Positions 16,703 to 27,688 of a DNA stretch of 64,000 bases are shown here, piece by piece; position 1 is the stretch's first letter; the number at the start of each line of letters is the position of its first letter. A program made the translations under genes and the position numbers. The stretch is taken from the NCBI RefSeq assembly GCF_025527015.1, contig NZ_JAODIM010000042.1, forward strand, positions 372,001 to 436,000. Direction: 5' to 3'. This DNA is from Winslowiella arboricola (GTDB lineage Bacteria > Pseudomonadota > Gammaproteobacteria > Enterobacterales > Enterobacteriaceae). A model generated the notes under the pieces. It was not told where the DNA came from. It saw only the letters and a program-made list of their open reading frames with translations, and made no database searches.

Positions 16703-17184
16703 ATCAGTCAGGCAGAGAAAATGCGCTTGCTGGCCTGTTTCTGGCGGGCTGGGGAACGTTTTATCTGTTTAAAGCGCGTGAATATGGCGTAGGCGATGCG
16801 ATGGAGCCAGGCTCCGGCTATTTCCCGCTACTGCTTGGCGCCCTGCTGGTGCTGCTGGCGGTGCTGATAATCCTGCGCGCACTGCTCTGCGCGCCGACGG
16901 CTGAGCAACCGGCCGCCACCCGCTGGCCGTGGCGGCAGATTGCGCTGATTGTCGCGGCGCTGGTCAGTTTTGCGGTACTGATCGGCGGAACGGGAAAAAT
17001 TCTGCCTTTTACCGGGGCGGGATTATTTCTGGCGACGCTGGTGATGTCATTTATTGCCGGCCTGGCTAACCGGGATATCACGCTAAAGGAAAATCTGCTG
17101 ATAGCCGGTTGCATGAGTCTGCTGTCGTGGCTGGTGTTTATTAAAATGCTTCATCTGTATTTGCCACTCTGGCCGTGGTCGTAA
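16690..17184 (+). CDS. TTT small permease subunit, TctB family
   Basis: 164 aa with four predicted membrane helices and the family motif 'GDAMEPGSGYFPLLLG' near residue 36. The start is probably TTG at 16690: GAGGAG lies 8 bases upstream and the reading starts just before the first helix. A longer frame from 16630 lies within the oxidase gene. It completes the transporter whose large subunit starts the operon 7 kb upstream, so the whole block 9559-17184 is probably one functional unit. Confidence 0.88.
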   Translation: MARLNQSGRENALAGLFLAGWGTFYLFKAREYGVGDAMEPGSGYFPLLLGALLVLLAVLIILRALLCAPTAEQPAATRWPWRQIALIVAALVSFAVLIGGTGKILPFTGAGLFLATLVMSFIAGLANRDITLKENLLIAGCMSLLSWLVFIKMLHLYLPLWPWS

Positions 17185-17185
17185 T

Positions 17186-17821
17186 TTATTCCCGGCGGAT
17201 ATAGCGCAGAGTGGCGGTCACCGCTAAGCGGCGATTGCGGCTCGCGTTCTCTTCGTCGCTGGTATTGCGGGTAAACAGGGTACTGAAGGTGTAGCGGTTC
17301 GAAACATAGTGCACACAGATGCTGCTGAGCAGCCGGTGGACATCGATGGTTTCCACATTTTCGCTGAACAGGCCCGCGGCGCGACCGCGGGCTAAAATAT
17401 CATCCAGTACATCCAGCGCGCTTTTATTCAGCGCCTGAATATGTGCCGACTGGCTGATATAGCGACCGCGCAGCAGGTTTTCGCTGCACACCAGGCGGAT
17501 AAAGTCGGGATGGGTGGCGTGGTAATCAAAGCTCTCTTCTGCCAGTTTAATCATCGCTTCTTCCGGCGGCAGTGCCGACAGATTCAGTCCGGTTTCATGC
17601 TGGCGAATCTGCTGATATACCAGCTCCAGCACCGTGATATACAGCTTTTCTTTATTGCCAAAGTGATACACCACCATGCGTTTGGTGGTTTCAGCATTTT
17701 CCGCAATCTGCTCCAGCCGTGCGCCCTGCATGCCAAACTCCGCAAAAGCCTTAAGCGCGCCGGCAATAATGCGTTTCTTGAGTCCTTCAGGATCGTTCTT
17801 TCTTTTGGCAACAACAGGCAT
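17186..17821 (-). CDS. TetR-family transcriptional regulator
   Basis: 211 aa. The N-terminal helix-turn-helix is clear: 'AFAEFGMQGARLEQIAENAETTKRMVVYHFGNKEKL'-type layout with 'YHFGNKE' ending the recognition helix. The C-terminal ligand domain resembles the group of TetR proteins that control aromatic or organic-acid catabolism. It converges on the TctB gene with a one-base gap, so it is the most likely regulator of the TTT operon; possible operators are the dyads at 12872-12893 and 9412-9430. Confidence 0.88.
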   Translation of the reverse strand: MPVVAKRKNDPEGLKKRIIAGALKAFAEFGMQGARLEQIAENAETTKRMVVYHFGNKEKLYITVLELVYQQIRQHETGLNLSALPPEEAMIKLAEESFDYHATHPDFIRLVCSENLLRGRYISQSAHIQALNKSALDVLDDILARGRAAGLFSENVETIDVHRLLSSICVHYVSNRYTFSTLFTRNTSDEENASRNRRLAVTATLRYIRRE

Positions 17822-17925
17822 AGGGGTTATGGCATCCGGGTAGTAATCAGGGCAGGGAGCATAGAGTATCTTTCCTGCCGGGCGGACACAACCGGGGCGC
17901 TCAGGTCTTTCGGGCTAACCCCTGG

Positions 17926-18222
17926 CTAAGCGACGGCGTTAACCTGACGCTGGACGGAACGGACGATAGAGAAGAAATTACGTACGGTTGGGTTACTACC
18001 GGGACTCAGCATTTGCATAACAGACTTGCTGTTTTTACCGATATCTTCGCCGATGGTGACGAATCCGCCAGTGGCGAGTATCAGCCAGCGAAGAATTACC
18101 GCCGCAGCGTCGAATTCTCCATCAGCGATAAGCTCTCTGGCTTCCGCAAACATCGCCTGACGATATTGCAGATCTTCACGCATTTCTTGCACTATGCGTT
18201 CATTTACTGAAACAGCGGGCAT
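17926..18222 (-). CDS. HigA-like antitoxin of a type II toxin-antitoxin system
   Basis: 98 aa. The C-terminal half is a helix-turn-helix of the addiction-module antidote (HI1420) type: 'ATGGFVTIGEDIGKNSKSV' followed by 'LSPGSNPTVRNFF'. It begins 2 bases after the stop codon of the toxin gene, giving the toxin-first order of HigBA/HI1419-HI1420 systems. It should bind the toxin and repress the shared promoter through the palindrome at 18567-18596. Confidence 0.85.
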   Translation of the reverse strand: MPAVSVNERIVQEMREDLQYRQAMFAEARELIADGEFDAAAVILRWLILATGGFVTIGEDIGKNSKSVMQMLSPGSNPTVRNFFSIVRSVQRQVNAVA

Positions 18223-18224
18223 AG

Positions 18225-18564
18225 TTATTTACCTCTCTTTTCAATCAGATAATCACTACGATACTGTTGAGCGTTATCCAGATCTTTGTCCTGGGTTGAT
18301 TTGTCACCAGCACATAATAAAATTATCAGTTCATAGCCATCTTGCATTAAATACAATCGAATGCCTGGTCCCCAGTTTATCCGGTATTCACCGATTCCGG
18401 CGCGACCACTGAGCCATTTAATCGACGATGTATTCCCTGCCGTGAGTCGGGCTATCGCTGAGTCAATCTTAACCCTGGCCTGGGGATGCTTCTTCCGCCA
18501 TTTTGCCAGGGGGGCTGACACCCTCCGGTGTCACGTATTCTTTAATAATGATTTCCGTTATCAT
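18225..18564 (-). pseudogene. HigB/RelE-type toxin gene with an apparent frameshift near its 5' end
   Basis: The downstream frame from a GTG at 18521 gives 98 aa with the RelE/ParE-type core ('AKWRKKHPQARVKIDSAI', 'GIRLYLM', 'ILLCAGDKSTQDKD'). The expected N-terminus lies in another frame, starting at the ATG at 18564: 'MITEIIIKEYVTPEGVS'. The frames meet at a run of six C (18509-18514 region, minus strand); with five C the product would read '...PEGVSPLAKWRKK...' as expected. So either the toxin is inactivated by a one-base insertion, or it is made by slippage, or the base call is wrong. The GTG product would lack the first beta strand. Confidence 0.75.
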
Positions 18565-18566
18565 GC

Positions 18567-18596
18567 CACAATGGTAATTTATAGATTACCATTGTG
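18567..18596. promoter_or_regulatory. Operator palindrome of the toxin-antitoxin locus
   Basis: Perfect 12-bp inverted repeat: CACAATGGTAAT (18567-18578), spacer TTATAG, ATTACCATTGTG (18585-18596). It ends 3 bases upstream of the toxin ATG at 18564, where an autoregulatory antitoxin would bind and cover the promoter. Confidence 0.8.
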
Positions 18597-18722
18597 CAAG
18601 TTGTGAAATGATTGCTTTTGTTCACCCACCACCTTTACGCCCGGTTTGTTTTAGACAGTACCTCTGTAAGTCAGAAAGGATTTTATTAAGAAGCGGAGTT
18701 ATTCTTCAACATGCTTAAAGCG

Positions 18723-18950
18723 TTATGCTCTCTCCCCACAATGGATCATCTTTCCCCGAAACAGTGCATCAGATTGTTCTGTAATCTGTTTTTCCACCGC
18801 GCATTGCGCCTCCCGACGGTCAGAGTGTTTACTTATAACCAGATTGATAAAAAATTTACCTGATTGAATATAGGCGACTTTTTCTGCTGCCTGCAGCTGT
18901 TGACATAAGTTGGCACTGATTATGCTACGAAGAGAATATGCATAAATCAT
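18723..18950 (-). CDS. Small uncharacterised ORF
   Basis: 75 aa, mixed alpha/beta in appearance, with no motif I recognise. No ribosome-binding site is obvious before the ATG. It lies in the roughly 460-base gap between the toxin-antitoxin locus and the amino-acid importer. The continuous amphipathic pattern in the middle suggests real or formerly real coding DNA, perhaps a fragment of a larger gene. Nothing else is seen in this gap apart from the importer's leader. Confidence 0.3.
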   Translation of the reverse strand: MIYAYSLRSIISANLCQQLQAAEKVAYIQSGKFFINLVISKHSDRREAQCAVEKQITEQSDALFRGKMIHCGERA

Positions 18951-19056
18951 AATGCCATTATGAAAACTGCAGATATGACTGACTGGGTGTTAACGAAGTT
19001 GTCCGGACTGACAGGAACGACTTTCTCAATTGTTTTTTAATCCTGGAGGATTACCT

Positions 19057-19911
19057 GTGGCCAGAAATGTAACCAACCCTGCTCTGCAACGAAAACTTAT
19101 CAGCGCCAGTGTGCTGGCACTGCTCACCATCAGTGGTGCGGCATCCGCTAATCAACTGGCGGATATTAAAGCGCGCGGTGAACTGGTGTGCGGCACGCTG
19201 GCCACCACCGAACCACTGGGCTTTACCGATGCGAAAACCCGCAAGATTGTCGGCTTTGATGTCGATATCTGTCAGGGGCTGGCCGACCAGCTGGGGGTGA
19301 AGATGGTGCAAAAAAGTCTGTCGGTGGAAGCGCGTATTCCTGAGTTACAGATTGGCCGTGTCGATGTGCTCTCGGCGGCGCTGGGCTATACCGCCGAGCG
19401 CGAAAAGCAGATCGATTTCTCCTCTTCACACTTCCAGGTACCGTTAAAAGTGCTGGCACCGGTGGCGGCAGGGTATAAAACGCTGGCCGATCTTGATGGT
19501 AAACGCGTCGGTATGACCTCGGGGTCCACCTCGGAATACTGGTTGCGCAAATCTTTCCCGAAAATCGGTGTGGTGACTTACCACGATTCTCCATCCGGTT
19601 TCCTGGCGCTGGAGCAGCGTAAAATTAATGGCCTGGCGTTTGCCCAGACTTCCGGGATGCGTTATCTGCAAGCCGGAAAAGGCAAATACGCATTTATTGA
19701 CCAGGCAATCAGCTGGGAACCGAATGCGCTGGGGATTAAAAAGAATGAGCCTGAACTGCTGGCGGCCGTCAATGGCGCACTGGAAAAAATGGAGCAGGAT
19801 GGTCAGCTGGAAGCTATCTGGAATAAATGGATGGGGTCCGAAACGGTATATAAGATTAAACGCGAACATAAGTTAGAGCCGATTGAACAGGTCCGCAGCA
19901 GCGTTAAGTAA
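19057..19911 (+). CDS. Polar amino-acid ABC transporter substrate-binding protein
   Basis: 284 aa periplasmic protein of SBP family 3. The signal peptide runs to about 'SGAASA' near residue 32, followed by 'LADIKARGELVCGTLATTEP', 'GFDVDICQGLADQLGV' and 'FSSSHF', the classical layout of GlnH/ArtJ-type proteins. I chose GTG at 19057 because GGAGGA lies 6 bases upstream; an upstream TTG at 19030 has no such site. First gene of a binding protein-permease-permease-ATPase set. Ligand not determined. Confidence 0.92.
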   Translation: MARNVTNPALQRKLISASVLALLTISGAASANQLADIKARGELVCGTLATTEPLGFTDAKTRKIVGFDVDICQGLADQLGVKMVQKSLSVEARIPELQIGRVDVLSAALGYTAEREKQIDFSSSHFQVPLKVLAPVAAGYKTLADLDGKRVGMTSGSTSEYWLRKSFPKIGVVTYHDSPSGFLALEQRKINGLAFAQTSGMRYLQAGKGKYAFIDQAISWEPNALGIKKNEPELLAAVNGALEKMEQDGQLEAIWNKWMGSETVYKIKREHKLEPIEQVRSSVK

Positions 19912-20085
19912 TTATTTCTGATAGCTGGCTATGCGCCGTGGTCGCCACTGTCGCGGCGTAATATTTACGGGTTATGACAGATTAACCCGATCGGAATAAT
20001 GCTTTTTATTTTCTACCCGGTGCGCAATAAAAACATGATTGCATCATGGTTTTTAAGCTATGCCTGCTCCAGGGAGTCGAGTCTG

Positions 20086-20784
20086 ATGATAAGTTTTGAC
20101 CCAATGACATTGCTGCAAGGGCAATATTTGCAGTGGATAATTACCGGACTGGAAACCACACTGATACTGTTTTTTCTCTGTCTGCTTTCTGGTTTTATTT
20201 TCGCGCTGCTGCTGGCATCAATGCGTATTTCCGGAATTGCGCCATTGCGCTGGTTTGTAGTGTGTTATGTCGAGTATCACCGTAATGTACCGGCACTGGT
20301 ACAGCTGCTGCTGTGGTATTTTGGCCTGTCCGCGGTCTTGCCTTATGCATTATCGGAATGGGTGAATCAGCATGGCAGCGAATTCTTTTTTGCTTATGTT
20401 GCCCTGACGCTGAATACCGCTGCTTTTATGTCGGAAGATCTTCGCAGTGGATTACGTTCAATCGCCAGCGGGCAGATGGAAGCCTGTCGCGCGCTGGGGC
20501 TGAGCTTTGCCCAGGCGATGCGTGACGTCATTCTGCCGCAGTCGATTCGGGTGTCGATTCCGCCGCTGCTGGGGCAGTCGCTGTCGCTGTATAAATCCAC
20601 CAGTCTGGCGATGGCAATCAGCGTGGCGGAACTGACTTATGCGGCGAAACAGATTGAGAATGAAACCTTCCGCACCTTTGAGGCGTTTGCCATTGTCTCG
20701 GTGATCTATCTGATCGGTTCGCTGCTGATTACCAGCGTCGGCTCTGCTTATGACCGTTATATTTTCCGCGCCGGGAGTCGATAA
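20086..20784 (+). CDS. Amino-acid ABC transporter permease 1
   Basis: 232 aa HisM/GlnP-type permease with about five membrane segments and the EAA loop 'EACRALGLSFAQAMRDVILP'. The frame is open from 19999, but the ATG at 20086 has AGGGAG 9 bases upstream and gives the usual length. One base separates its stop from the next start. Pairs with 20786-21487 to form the heterodimeric channel. Confidence 0.92.
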   Translation: MISFDPMTLLQGQYLQWIITGLETTLILFFLCLLSGFIFALLLASMRISGIAPLRWFVVCYVEYHRNVPALVQLLLWYFGLSAVLPYALSEWVNQHGSEFFFAYVALTLNTAAFMSEDLRSGLRSIASGQMEACRALGLSFAQAMRDVILPQSIRVSIPPLLGQSLSLYKSTSLAMAISVAELTYAAKQIENETFRTFEAFAIVSVIYLIGSLLITSVGSAYDRYIFRAGSR

Positions 20785-20785
20785 G

Positions 20786-21487
20786 ATGCACGATATGCTC
20801 GATATTATTATCAACTACCATGATTTACTGCTGAGCGGCAGTTATCCCAATGGTCCCTTAGGCGGACTGGCATTAACGCTGTTTATTGCGGCCTCGGGGT
20901 TAGTCTGTGCGTTTCCGCTGGCGATATTCATTGGCATAGCGCGTACCAGTAAATTTAAAATTATTTATCTGCCGGTCACCCTGTTTACCAGCGTGATCCG
21001 TGGTTTACCTGTTCTGATGCTGGTGTTCTGGTCCTATTTTGCGGTGCCATTAATTTCGGGTCACTCAATTTCCGGGGTAAAGACCCTGATTGTGGCGTTA
21101 ATTATTTATGAGATGGCGTTTCTCGGTGAAATTGTCCGTGCCGGTATATTGTCGGTGCCGCGCGGTCAGGTTGAAGCAGCACGCACGCTGGGCATCAGTT
21201 ATTCGCGCACCATGCTGGAAGTGATTTTACCGCAGGCGTTATTTACCATGATCCCCAGTATTCTTAATCAGTTTATTAATCTAATTAAGAATACCTCGCT
21301 GGGTTATGTGATTGGCGTTGCCGAATTAACTTACTCGGCGTATCAGATTAATACGCTTGAACTGACCAAACCGCTACAGGTATTTGGCGTGTTAGCCATT
21401 ATCTATTTTATCGTCTGCTTTTCACTGACGCAGTTAGTCGGAAAACTGGAAAACGTTATTCAACGTAAGCGCCAGATTAAGCTGTAG
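20786..21487 (+). CDS. Amino-acid ABC transporter permease 2
   Basis: 233 aa, same family as the preceding permease, with EAA loop 'EAARTLGISYSRTMLEVILP'. The frame is open upstream into the previous gene, but the ATG at 20786 follows GGGAG and leaves one base after the previous stop. Followed after 9 bases by the ATPase gene. Confidence 0.92.
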   Translation: MHDMLDIIINYHDLLLSGSYPNGPLGGLALTLFIAASGLVCAFPLAIFIGIARTSKFKIIYLPVTLFTSVIRGLPVLMLVFWSYFAVPLISGHSISGVKTLIVALIIYEMAFLGEIVRAGILSVPRGQVEAARTLGISYSRTMLEVILPQALFTMIPSILNQFINLIKNTSLGYVIGVAELTYSAYQINTLELTKPLQVFGVLAIIYFIVCFSLTQLVGKLENVIQRKRQIKL

Positions 21488-21496
21488 GGAGCTGAA

Positions 21497-23438
<1,942 letters not shown>

Positions 23439-23527
23439 CGGTTTGTCCAACGCCGGGGGAGATGACTCGCCCGGCGCCTGACGCTTTTTATCGGTGGGGG
23501 GTATCCCGCCACCGTCAAGGATGTCGC

Positions 23528-24748
23528 ATGATTCTGGCTGGTACTTTTCCTGTCTTTAAAGAACCGATGACACGCAGGTATTTGATGGGACAGGCGGCAT
23601 CGATTGTTGGTCTGTGGACGCAAAACGTCACCCTGAATTTATTGCTGTGGCAGATGAGCCATTCGCCATGGCTGCTTGGCGTGCTTAATTTTCTGCTCTA
23701 CTGCCCGTCGCTGATTGTGCCGCTGCTGTTTGGCAGCCGCCTGACGCCTGCGCGGGTGAAGGGCATTATGATGAAAATCCTCTGCCTGTCGATGACCATC
23801 AGCGGCTTACTGCTGACCAGCGTGCTGCTGGGATTTATCTCGCCGCCGTTTATTTTGCTGATTGCCGCACTGGCGGGCTGTATCTCATCGATGGAGCTGC
23901 CGACGCGGCATCTGCTGCTGACCAGCAGCCTGCAGGATAAGTCGCTGATGTATAACGCGGTCGCCATGAACACCATGGTCTTTAATCTCGGAAGGATGTT
24001 TGGCCCGGCAATTGCCGCCTGGAGTTTTAATCACTATGGCGCGGCGGCGGGATTTGTGATTTCTCTCTGCGGCCTGATCACCATGTGGTTTGCGGTGCGC
24101 AGCATGCGGGTGGTGGAGAGCGAAACCGGCACCCGCCGCGCCGGTGGCATGCGCAAGGCGCTGCGCTATGTGAAAAACGATCACTTCGCCATGCGCTTTT
24201 TGCCGATGCTGGCATTTATGGGCATCTTTGCCGGTTCCTATCAGTCACTGATCCCGGTGCTGGCGGCAGAAAGTTTCCATGATACCGCGCGCTTTACCGG
24301 CTGGTTCTTTAGTAGTGCCGGTATCGGTTCGCTGCTGGCGGCGCTGCTGATCTCGGCGCGCATCTCCCATCAGCGGCTGGTGCAGTGGCTGCAAATTGCG
24401 CCCTGGTCCGCGGTGCTGGCGCTGGGCGGTATCGCCAGCTCTTCAGCGCCGTTACTGACCTGTTTCTGCTTCCTGTGGCTGGGCCTGTCACTGACTTTTT
24501 TCTCCACCATGATCAACTCCACCCTGCAACACCACAGCCCGCCAGAGCTGCGCGGCGGCGTGGTCGGTCTGTATGGCATGTCATTTCAGGGCACCATGCC
24601 GATCGGCAATCTGCTGGTTGGCCTGCTGGCTTCGCTCGGCAACATCATGCTGACCTTCCTGCTGATGTCACTGATGCTGGCGGTCTTACTTGGCGGGCAG
24701 TGGGGCATTCTGAAGTGGAAACAACACAATCCGGCGACAACCGAATAG
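23528..24748 (+). CDS. MFS transporter
   Basis: 406 aa with about twelve membrane helices and a DUF894/enterobactin-exporter-like (EntS-type) look ('WLLGVLNFLLYCPSLIVPLLFG', 'FFSTMINSTLQHHSPPELRG'). The ATG at 23528 has AAGGA a few bases upstream. Located between an aminotransferase and a 2-hydroxyacid dehydrogenase, it is a candidate exporter of the pathway product, although import cannot be excluded. Confidence 0.88.
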   Translation: MILAGTFPVFKEPMTRRYLMGQAASIVGLWTQNVTLNLLLWQMSHSPWLLGVLNFLLYCPSLIVPLLFGSRLTPARVKGIMMKILCLSMTISGLLLTSVLLGFISPPFILLIAALAGCISSMELPTRHLLLTSSLQDKSLMYNAVAMNTMVFNLGRMFGPAIAAWSFNHYGAAAGFVISLCGLITMWFAVRSMRVVESETGTRRAGGMRKALRYVKNDHFAMRFLPMLAFMGIFAGSYQSLIPVLAAESFHDTARFTGWFFSSAGIGSLLAALLISARISHQRLVQWLQIAPWSAVLALGGIASSSAPLLTCFCFLWLGLSLTFFSTMINSTLQHHSPPELRGGVVGLYGMSFQGTMPIGNLLVGLLASLGNIMLTFLLMSLMLAVLLGGQWGILKWKQHNPATTE

Positions 24749-24759
24749 ATGAGGCAATA

Positions 24760-25698
24760 ATGGAAAAGAACGTATTGATGGTACGCATGCTGCCCGCCGG
24801 GCTGGTGGAAAAGTTAAACGTGCATTGCAATCTGATGGGGCCCGTCAGTGCGCTGGACGGCAGCGATCTGCCCGCCGGCGCGGAGAGCGCGGAAGTTTTG
24901 TTAACCATGAGCAGTATTCAGACCGGACGCTCGCTGATTGACGCATTGCCCTGCTTAAAACTGGTGATCTGTTATGGCTCCGGTATGGAGTTTGTCGACA
25001 GCGACTATTTAAAACAGAAGGGCATCGCCCTGACCAATGCCTCCGGCTCTAATGCCAGCAGCGTCGCCGAATTTGCTATCGGCCAGATCCTCGCCAGCTG
25101 CCGCCATATTCTGTCCGGCGACCGCTTTTTGCGTAGCGGTGAATGGAAAGGTAACAGCGTTGAACGCTATCCGCTGGTGGCTGGCTTACAGGGCAAAAGG
25201 ATCGGCATCTACGGTCTCGGCGAAATTGGCGTGCAGATTGCGCGTCTGGCGCAGGCATTTAATATGTCGGTGGGCTATCACAGCCGTACGCGTAAACCCG
25301 GCGACTACCTTTATCTGGAGAGTCTTGAACAGTTAGCGCAGTGGGCCGATGTGCTGGTGGTTGCCGCCCGGGGTACGCCGCAAAACTACCATATTATTGA
25401 TGCAGCAGTGTTGCGCCTGCTCGGCGCCGACGGCCATCTGATTAATATCGCCCGTGGCATGCTGGTTGATGAAAATGCGCTCTGTGATGCGCTGGAGTCC
25501 GGGCAGCTGGCTGGCGCCGCACTGGATGTCTATGAGTTTGAGCCTGAAGTCTCCGCCCGCCTGCGCGCCGCGCCAAATGCGATTCTGACGCCGCATATCG
25601 CCGCCAATACCTGGTCAGCACAGCAGGCGCAGCAGCAGCGGATGCTGGATAACGTTATCCGTCACTTTGCCGGCAGTCCATTGATTGGCATGGCATAG
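24760..25698 (+). CDS. D-2-hydroxyacid dehydrogenase family protein
   Basis: 312 aa. NAD(P) motif 'GIYGLGEIGVQIARLA', the arginine-containing 'INIARGMLVDENAL', the 'ALDVYEFEP' segment and the catalytic histidine in 'LTPHIAANTWS' are as in GhrB/SerA-like enzymes. The ATG at 24760 lies 11 bases after the MFS stop. It would reduce a 2-oxo acid to a D-2-hydroxy acid, which fits a step after the upstream aminotransferase. Confidence 0.9.
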   Translation: MEKNVLMVRMLPAGLVEKLNVHCNLMGPVSALDGSDLPAGAESAEVLLTMSSIQTGRSLIDALPCLKLVICYGSGMEFVDSDYLKQKGIALTNASGSNASSVAEFAIGQILASCRHILSGDRFLRSGEWKGNSVERYPLVAGLQGKRIGIYGLGEIGVQIARLAQAFNMSVGYHSRTRKPGDYLYLESLEQLAQWADVLVVAARGTPQNYHIIDAAVLRLLGADGHLINIARGMLVDENALCDALESGQLAGAALDVYEFEPEVSARLRAAPNAILTPHIAANTWSAQQAQQQRMLDNVIRHFAGSPLIGMA

Positions 25699-25758
25699 TA
25701 ATTTTTGTACATTACTGCGTAGCTGTAATCGTCATGTTGGCTTACTGAATGGGAAGTT

Positions 25759-26484
25759 ATGTCGAGACAAAAGAGTACTGATGTTGATCGTTCGGTCAAA
25801 GCGGTCAAGCGCACGCTGGCGATCCTTGATGCTTTTATTCCCCATCCGGGCGGCATTACGCTGGGTGAACTGGAAGCGGCAACCGGCCTGTTTAAGAGCG
25901 TGATTCTGCGCTATATGCTGACACTGGAAGCCGAACGCTATGTGTTTAAGCGCGCGGACGGATGCTATGAATTAGGCTCACGCGCTTTTCAGCTCGGTTG
26001 TGTCTACGAACGTACCTTTGATTTGCACCGCCATGTGATGCCAGTGCTGGAAAAACTGACCGCCGCAACGCTGGAAAGCAGCACCTTTTATGTGCGCGAC
26101 GGCGATTTTCGTATGTGCCTGCTGCGCAAAGACTCGCCGCAACATATTAAATCCAGTGTGCCGGTCGGCACCCTGCTGGCCATGGATGATACCTCTGCCG
26201 CCAGCGTACTGCGCCAGTTCGAACAGGGTATGCCAGAACGCTGGCGTTATCAGGATGGACTGTTTACCTCAAGCGGCGCAGGCCTGAACCGGCTGGAAAC
26301 CAACAGTCTGCTCACCGCCTCGATCACGGTGCCGGTGTTTAAACATGGCAACCAGCTGGCGGGGGCGCTGAGTATTTCCGGTCCCACCAGTCGTTTTGAC
26401 CCGGAAGAGACCGCCAGTCAGCAACTGTTGCTGGAGGCGGCGCAGGGCCTGTCGCATGTGCTGGGCGCGGCGACTAGCGGGTAA
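25759..26484 (+). CDS. IclR-family transcriptional regulator
   Basis: 241 aa. N-terminal winged helix ('AVKRTLAILDAFIPHPGGITLGELEAATGLFKSVILRYM' layout) and a C-terminal IclR effector domain ending with 'FDPEETASQQLLLEAAQ'. It is in the same direction as the importer/aminotransferase operon and 60 bases after it, and is followed by the desulfhydrase operon. It probably regulates one or both through a small organic acid effector. Confidence 0.9.
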   Translation: MSRQKSTDVDRSVKAVKRTLAILDAFIPHPGGITLGELEAATGLFKSVILRYMLTLEAERYVFKRADGCYELGSRAFQLGCVYERTFDLHRHVMPVLEKLTAATLESSTFYVRDGDFRMCLLRKDSPQHIKSSVPVGTLLAMDDTSAASVLRQFEQGMPERWRYQDGLFTSSGAGLNRLETNSLLTASITVPVFKHGNQLAGALSISGPTSRFDPEETASQQLLLEAAQGLSHVLGAATSG

Positions 26485-26539
26485 TATGCCACCCACAAAA
26501 TCCTCGATGTCACACTGCCGCTGTTTATTGTGCTGATAA

Positions 26540-26560
26540 AGCCATATTAAAAATATGGCT
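26540..26560. terminator. Possible hairpin terminator after the IclR gene
   Basis: 9-bp stem AGCCATATT / AATATGGCT with loop AAA. Located 55 bases after the stop; a weak T-containing tail only, so efficiency is doubtful. Confidence 0.4.
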
Positions 26561-26671
26561 ATTGATAGCAATATATCTTTTTAAGCAATCCCGACCAACA
26601 GTTATACAGTACGCCAGATAAGGGTGCCTGTTGCGTGCCCGCCGTTTCCCTGATGATATTAAGGAGCAGGT

Positions 26672-27688
26672 ATGCATCTGGCACGTTTTCCCCGCCTGAC
26701 GTTAGGACATTTTCCGACGCCTCTTGAACCCCTGACCAATCTCACCCGTTTGCTGGGTGGGCCGCAGATCTGGATCAAGCGTGATGACTGCACCGGGCTT
26801 GCCACTGGCGGCAATAAAACCCGCAAGCTGGAATTTCTGCTGGCCGAGGCGCTGGCGCAAAAAGCGGATGTGGTGATTACGCAGGGGGCGACGCAGTCGA
26901 ACCATGTGCGCCAGACCATTGCCGCGGCGGCTAAAATTGGGTTGCAGGCCAAAGTGCTGCTGGAGAAACGCGTCACTGATTTCGGTGAGGAGTATCAACG
27001 CTCCGGCAATGTGCTGCTGGATCATCTGCTGGGCGGCGAAGTGATGGCGCATCTGCCGGGCGGCACCGATATGCAGCAGGCGATGGAAGAACTTGCGCAG
27101 CAGCTGCGCGAGCAGGGGCGCAAACCTTATATTATTCCCGGTGGCGGTTCCAATCCGACCGGCGCGCTGGGTTATGTCGCCTGTGCCGAAGAGCTGCTGT
27201 ATCAGTCCAGTCAGCAGCGACTGCGCATTGATCATGTGGTGCACGCCACCGGCAGCACCGGCACGCAGGCCGGGCTGGTTGCCGGATTTACCGCCAGCAA
27301 CAGCGCTGTTCCGGTCACCGGCATCAGCGTGCGGGCGCCGCAGGATAAACAGCAACAAAATGTCTGGGAGCTCGCCTCGCGGACGCTGGAACTGCTGGGG
27401 GTTAAGGGCGCACTGCCGCGCGAGGCGGTGGTGGCTAACAGCGATTATGTCGGCGATGGCTATGGTTTACCCACCGACAGTATGCTGGAAGCGCTGACGC
27501 TGCTGGCGCAGCATGAAGGTATCTTGCTCGATCCGGTTTACTCCGGTAAAGGGATGGCGGGGTTAATCGATCTGGTGCGCAAAGGCCATTTCCGCAAAGA
27601 CGAAAATGTGGTGTTTATCCATACCGGCGGCGCGGCGGGACTGTTTGGCTACCGGCATCTGCTGGAATCCGGGTCGCTGCGTGTCTGA
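26672..27688 (+). CDS. D-cysteine desulfhydrase / L-cysteate sulfo-lyase family
   Basis: 338 aa PLP enzyme of the ACC-deaminase/D-cysteine desulfhydrase group. The PLP lysine is Lys49 in '[12 protein letters not shown]', and '[13 protein letters not shown]' is the conserved second motif. Sequence patterns such as '[21 protein letters not shown]' and 'DLVRKGHF' remind me more of CuyA (L-cysteate sulfo-lyase) than of E. coli DcyD. D-cysteine would yield pyruvate, sulfide and ammonia; L-cysteate would yield pyruvate, sulfite and ammonia. The adjacent racemase and sulfonate-type importer suit either. Confidence 0.87.
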   Translation: MHLARFPRLTLGHFPTPLEPLTNLTRLLGGPQIWIKRDDCTGLATGGNKTRKLEFLLAEALAQKADVVITQGATQSNHVRQTIAAAAKIGLQAKVLLEKRVTDFGEEYQRSGNVLLDHLLGGEVMAHLPGGTDMQQAMEELAQQLREQGRKPYIIPGGGSNPTGALGYVACAEELLYQSSQQRLRIDHVVHATGSTGTQAGLVAGFTASNSAVPVTGISVRAPQDKQQQNVWELASRTLELLGVKGALPREAVVANSDYVGDGYGLPTDSMLEALTLLAQHEGILLDPVYSGKGMAGLIDLVRKGHFRKDENVVFIHTGGAAGLFGYRHLLESGSLRV

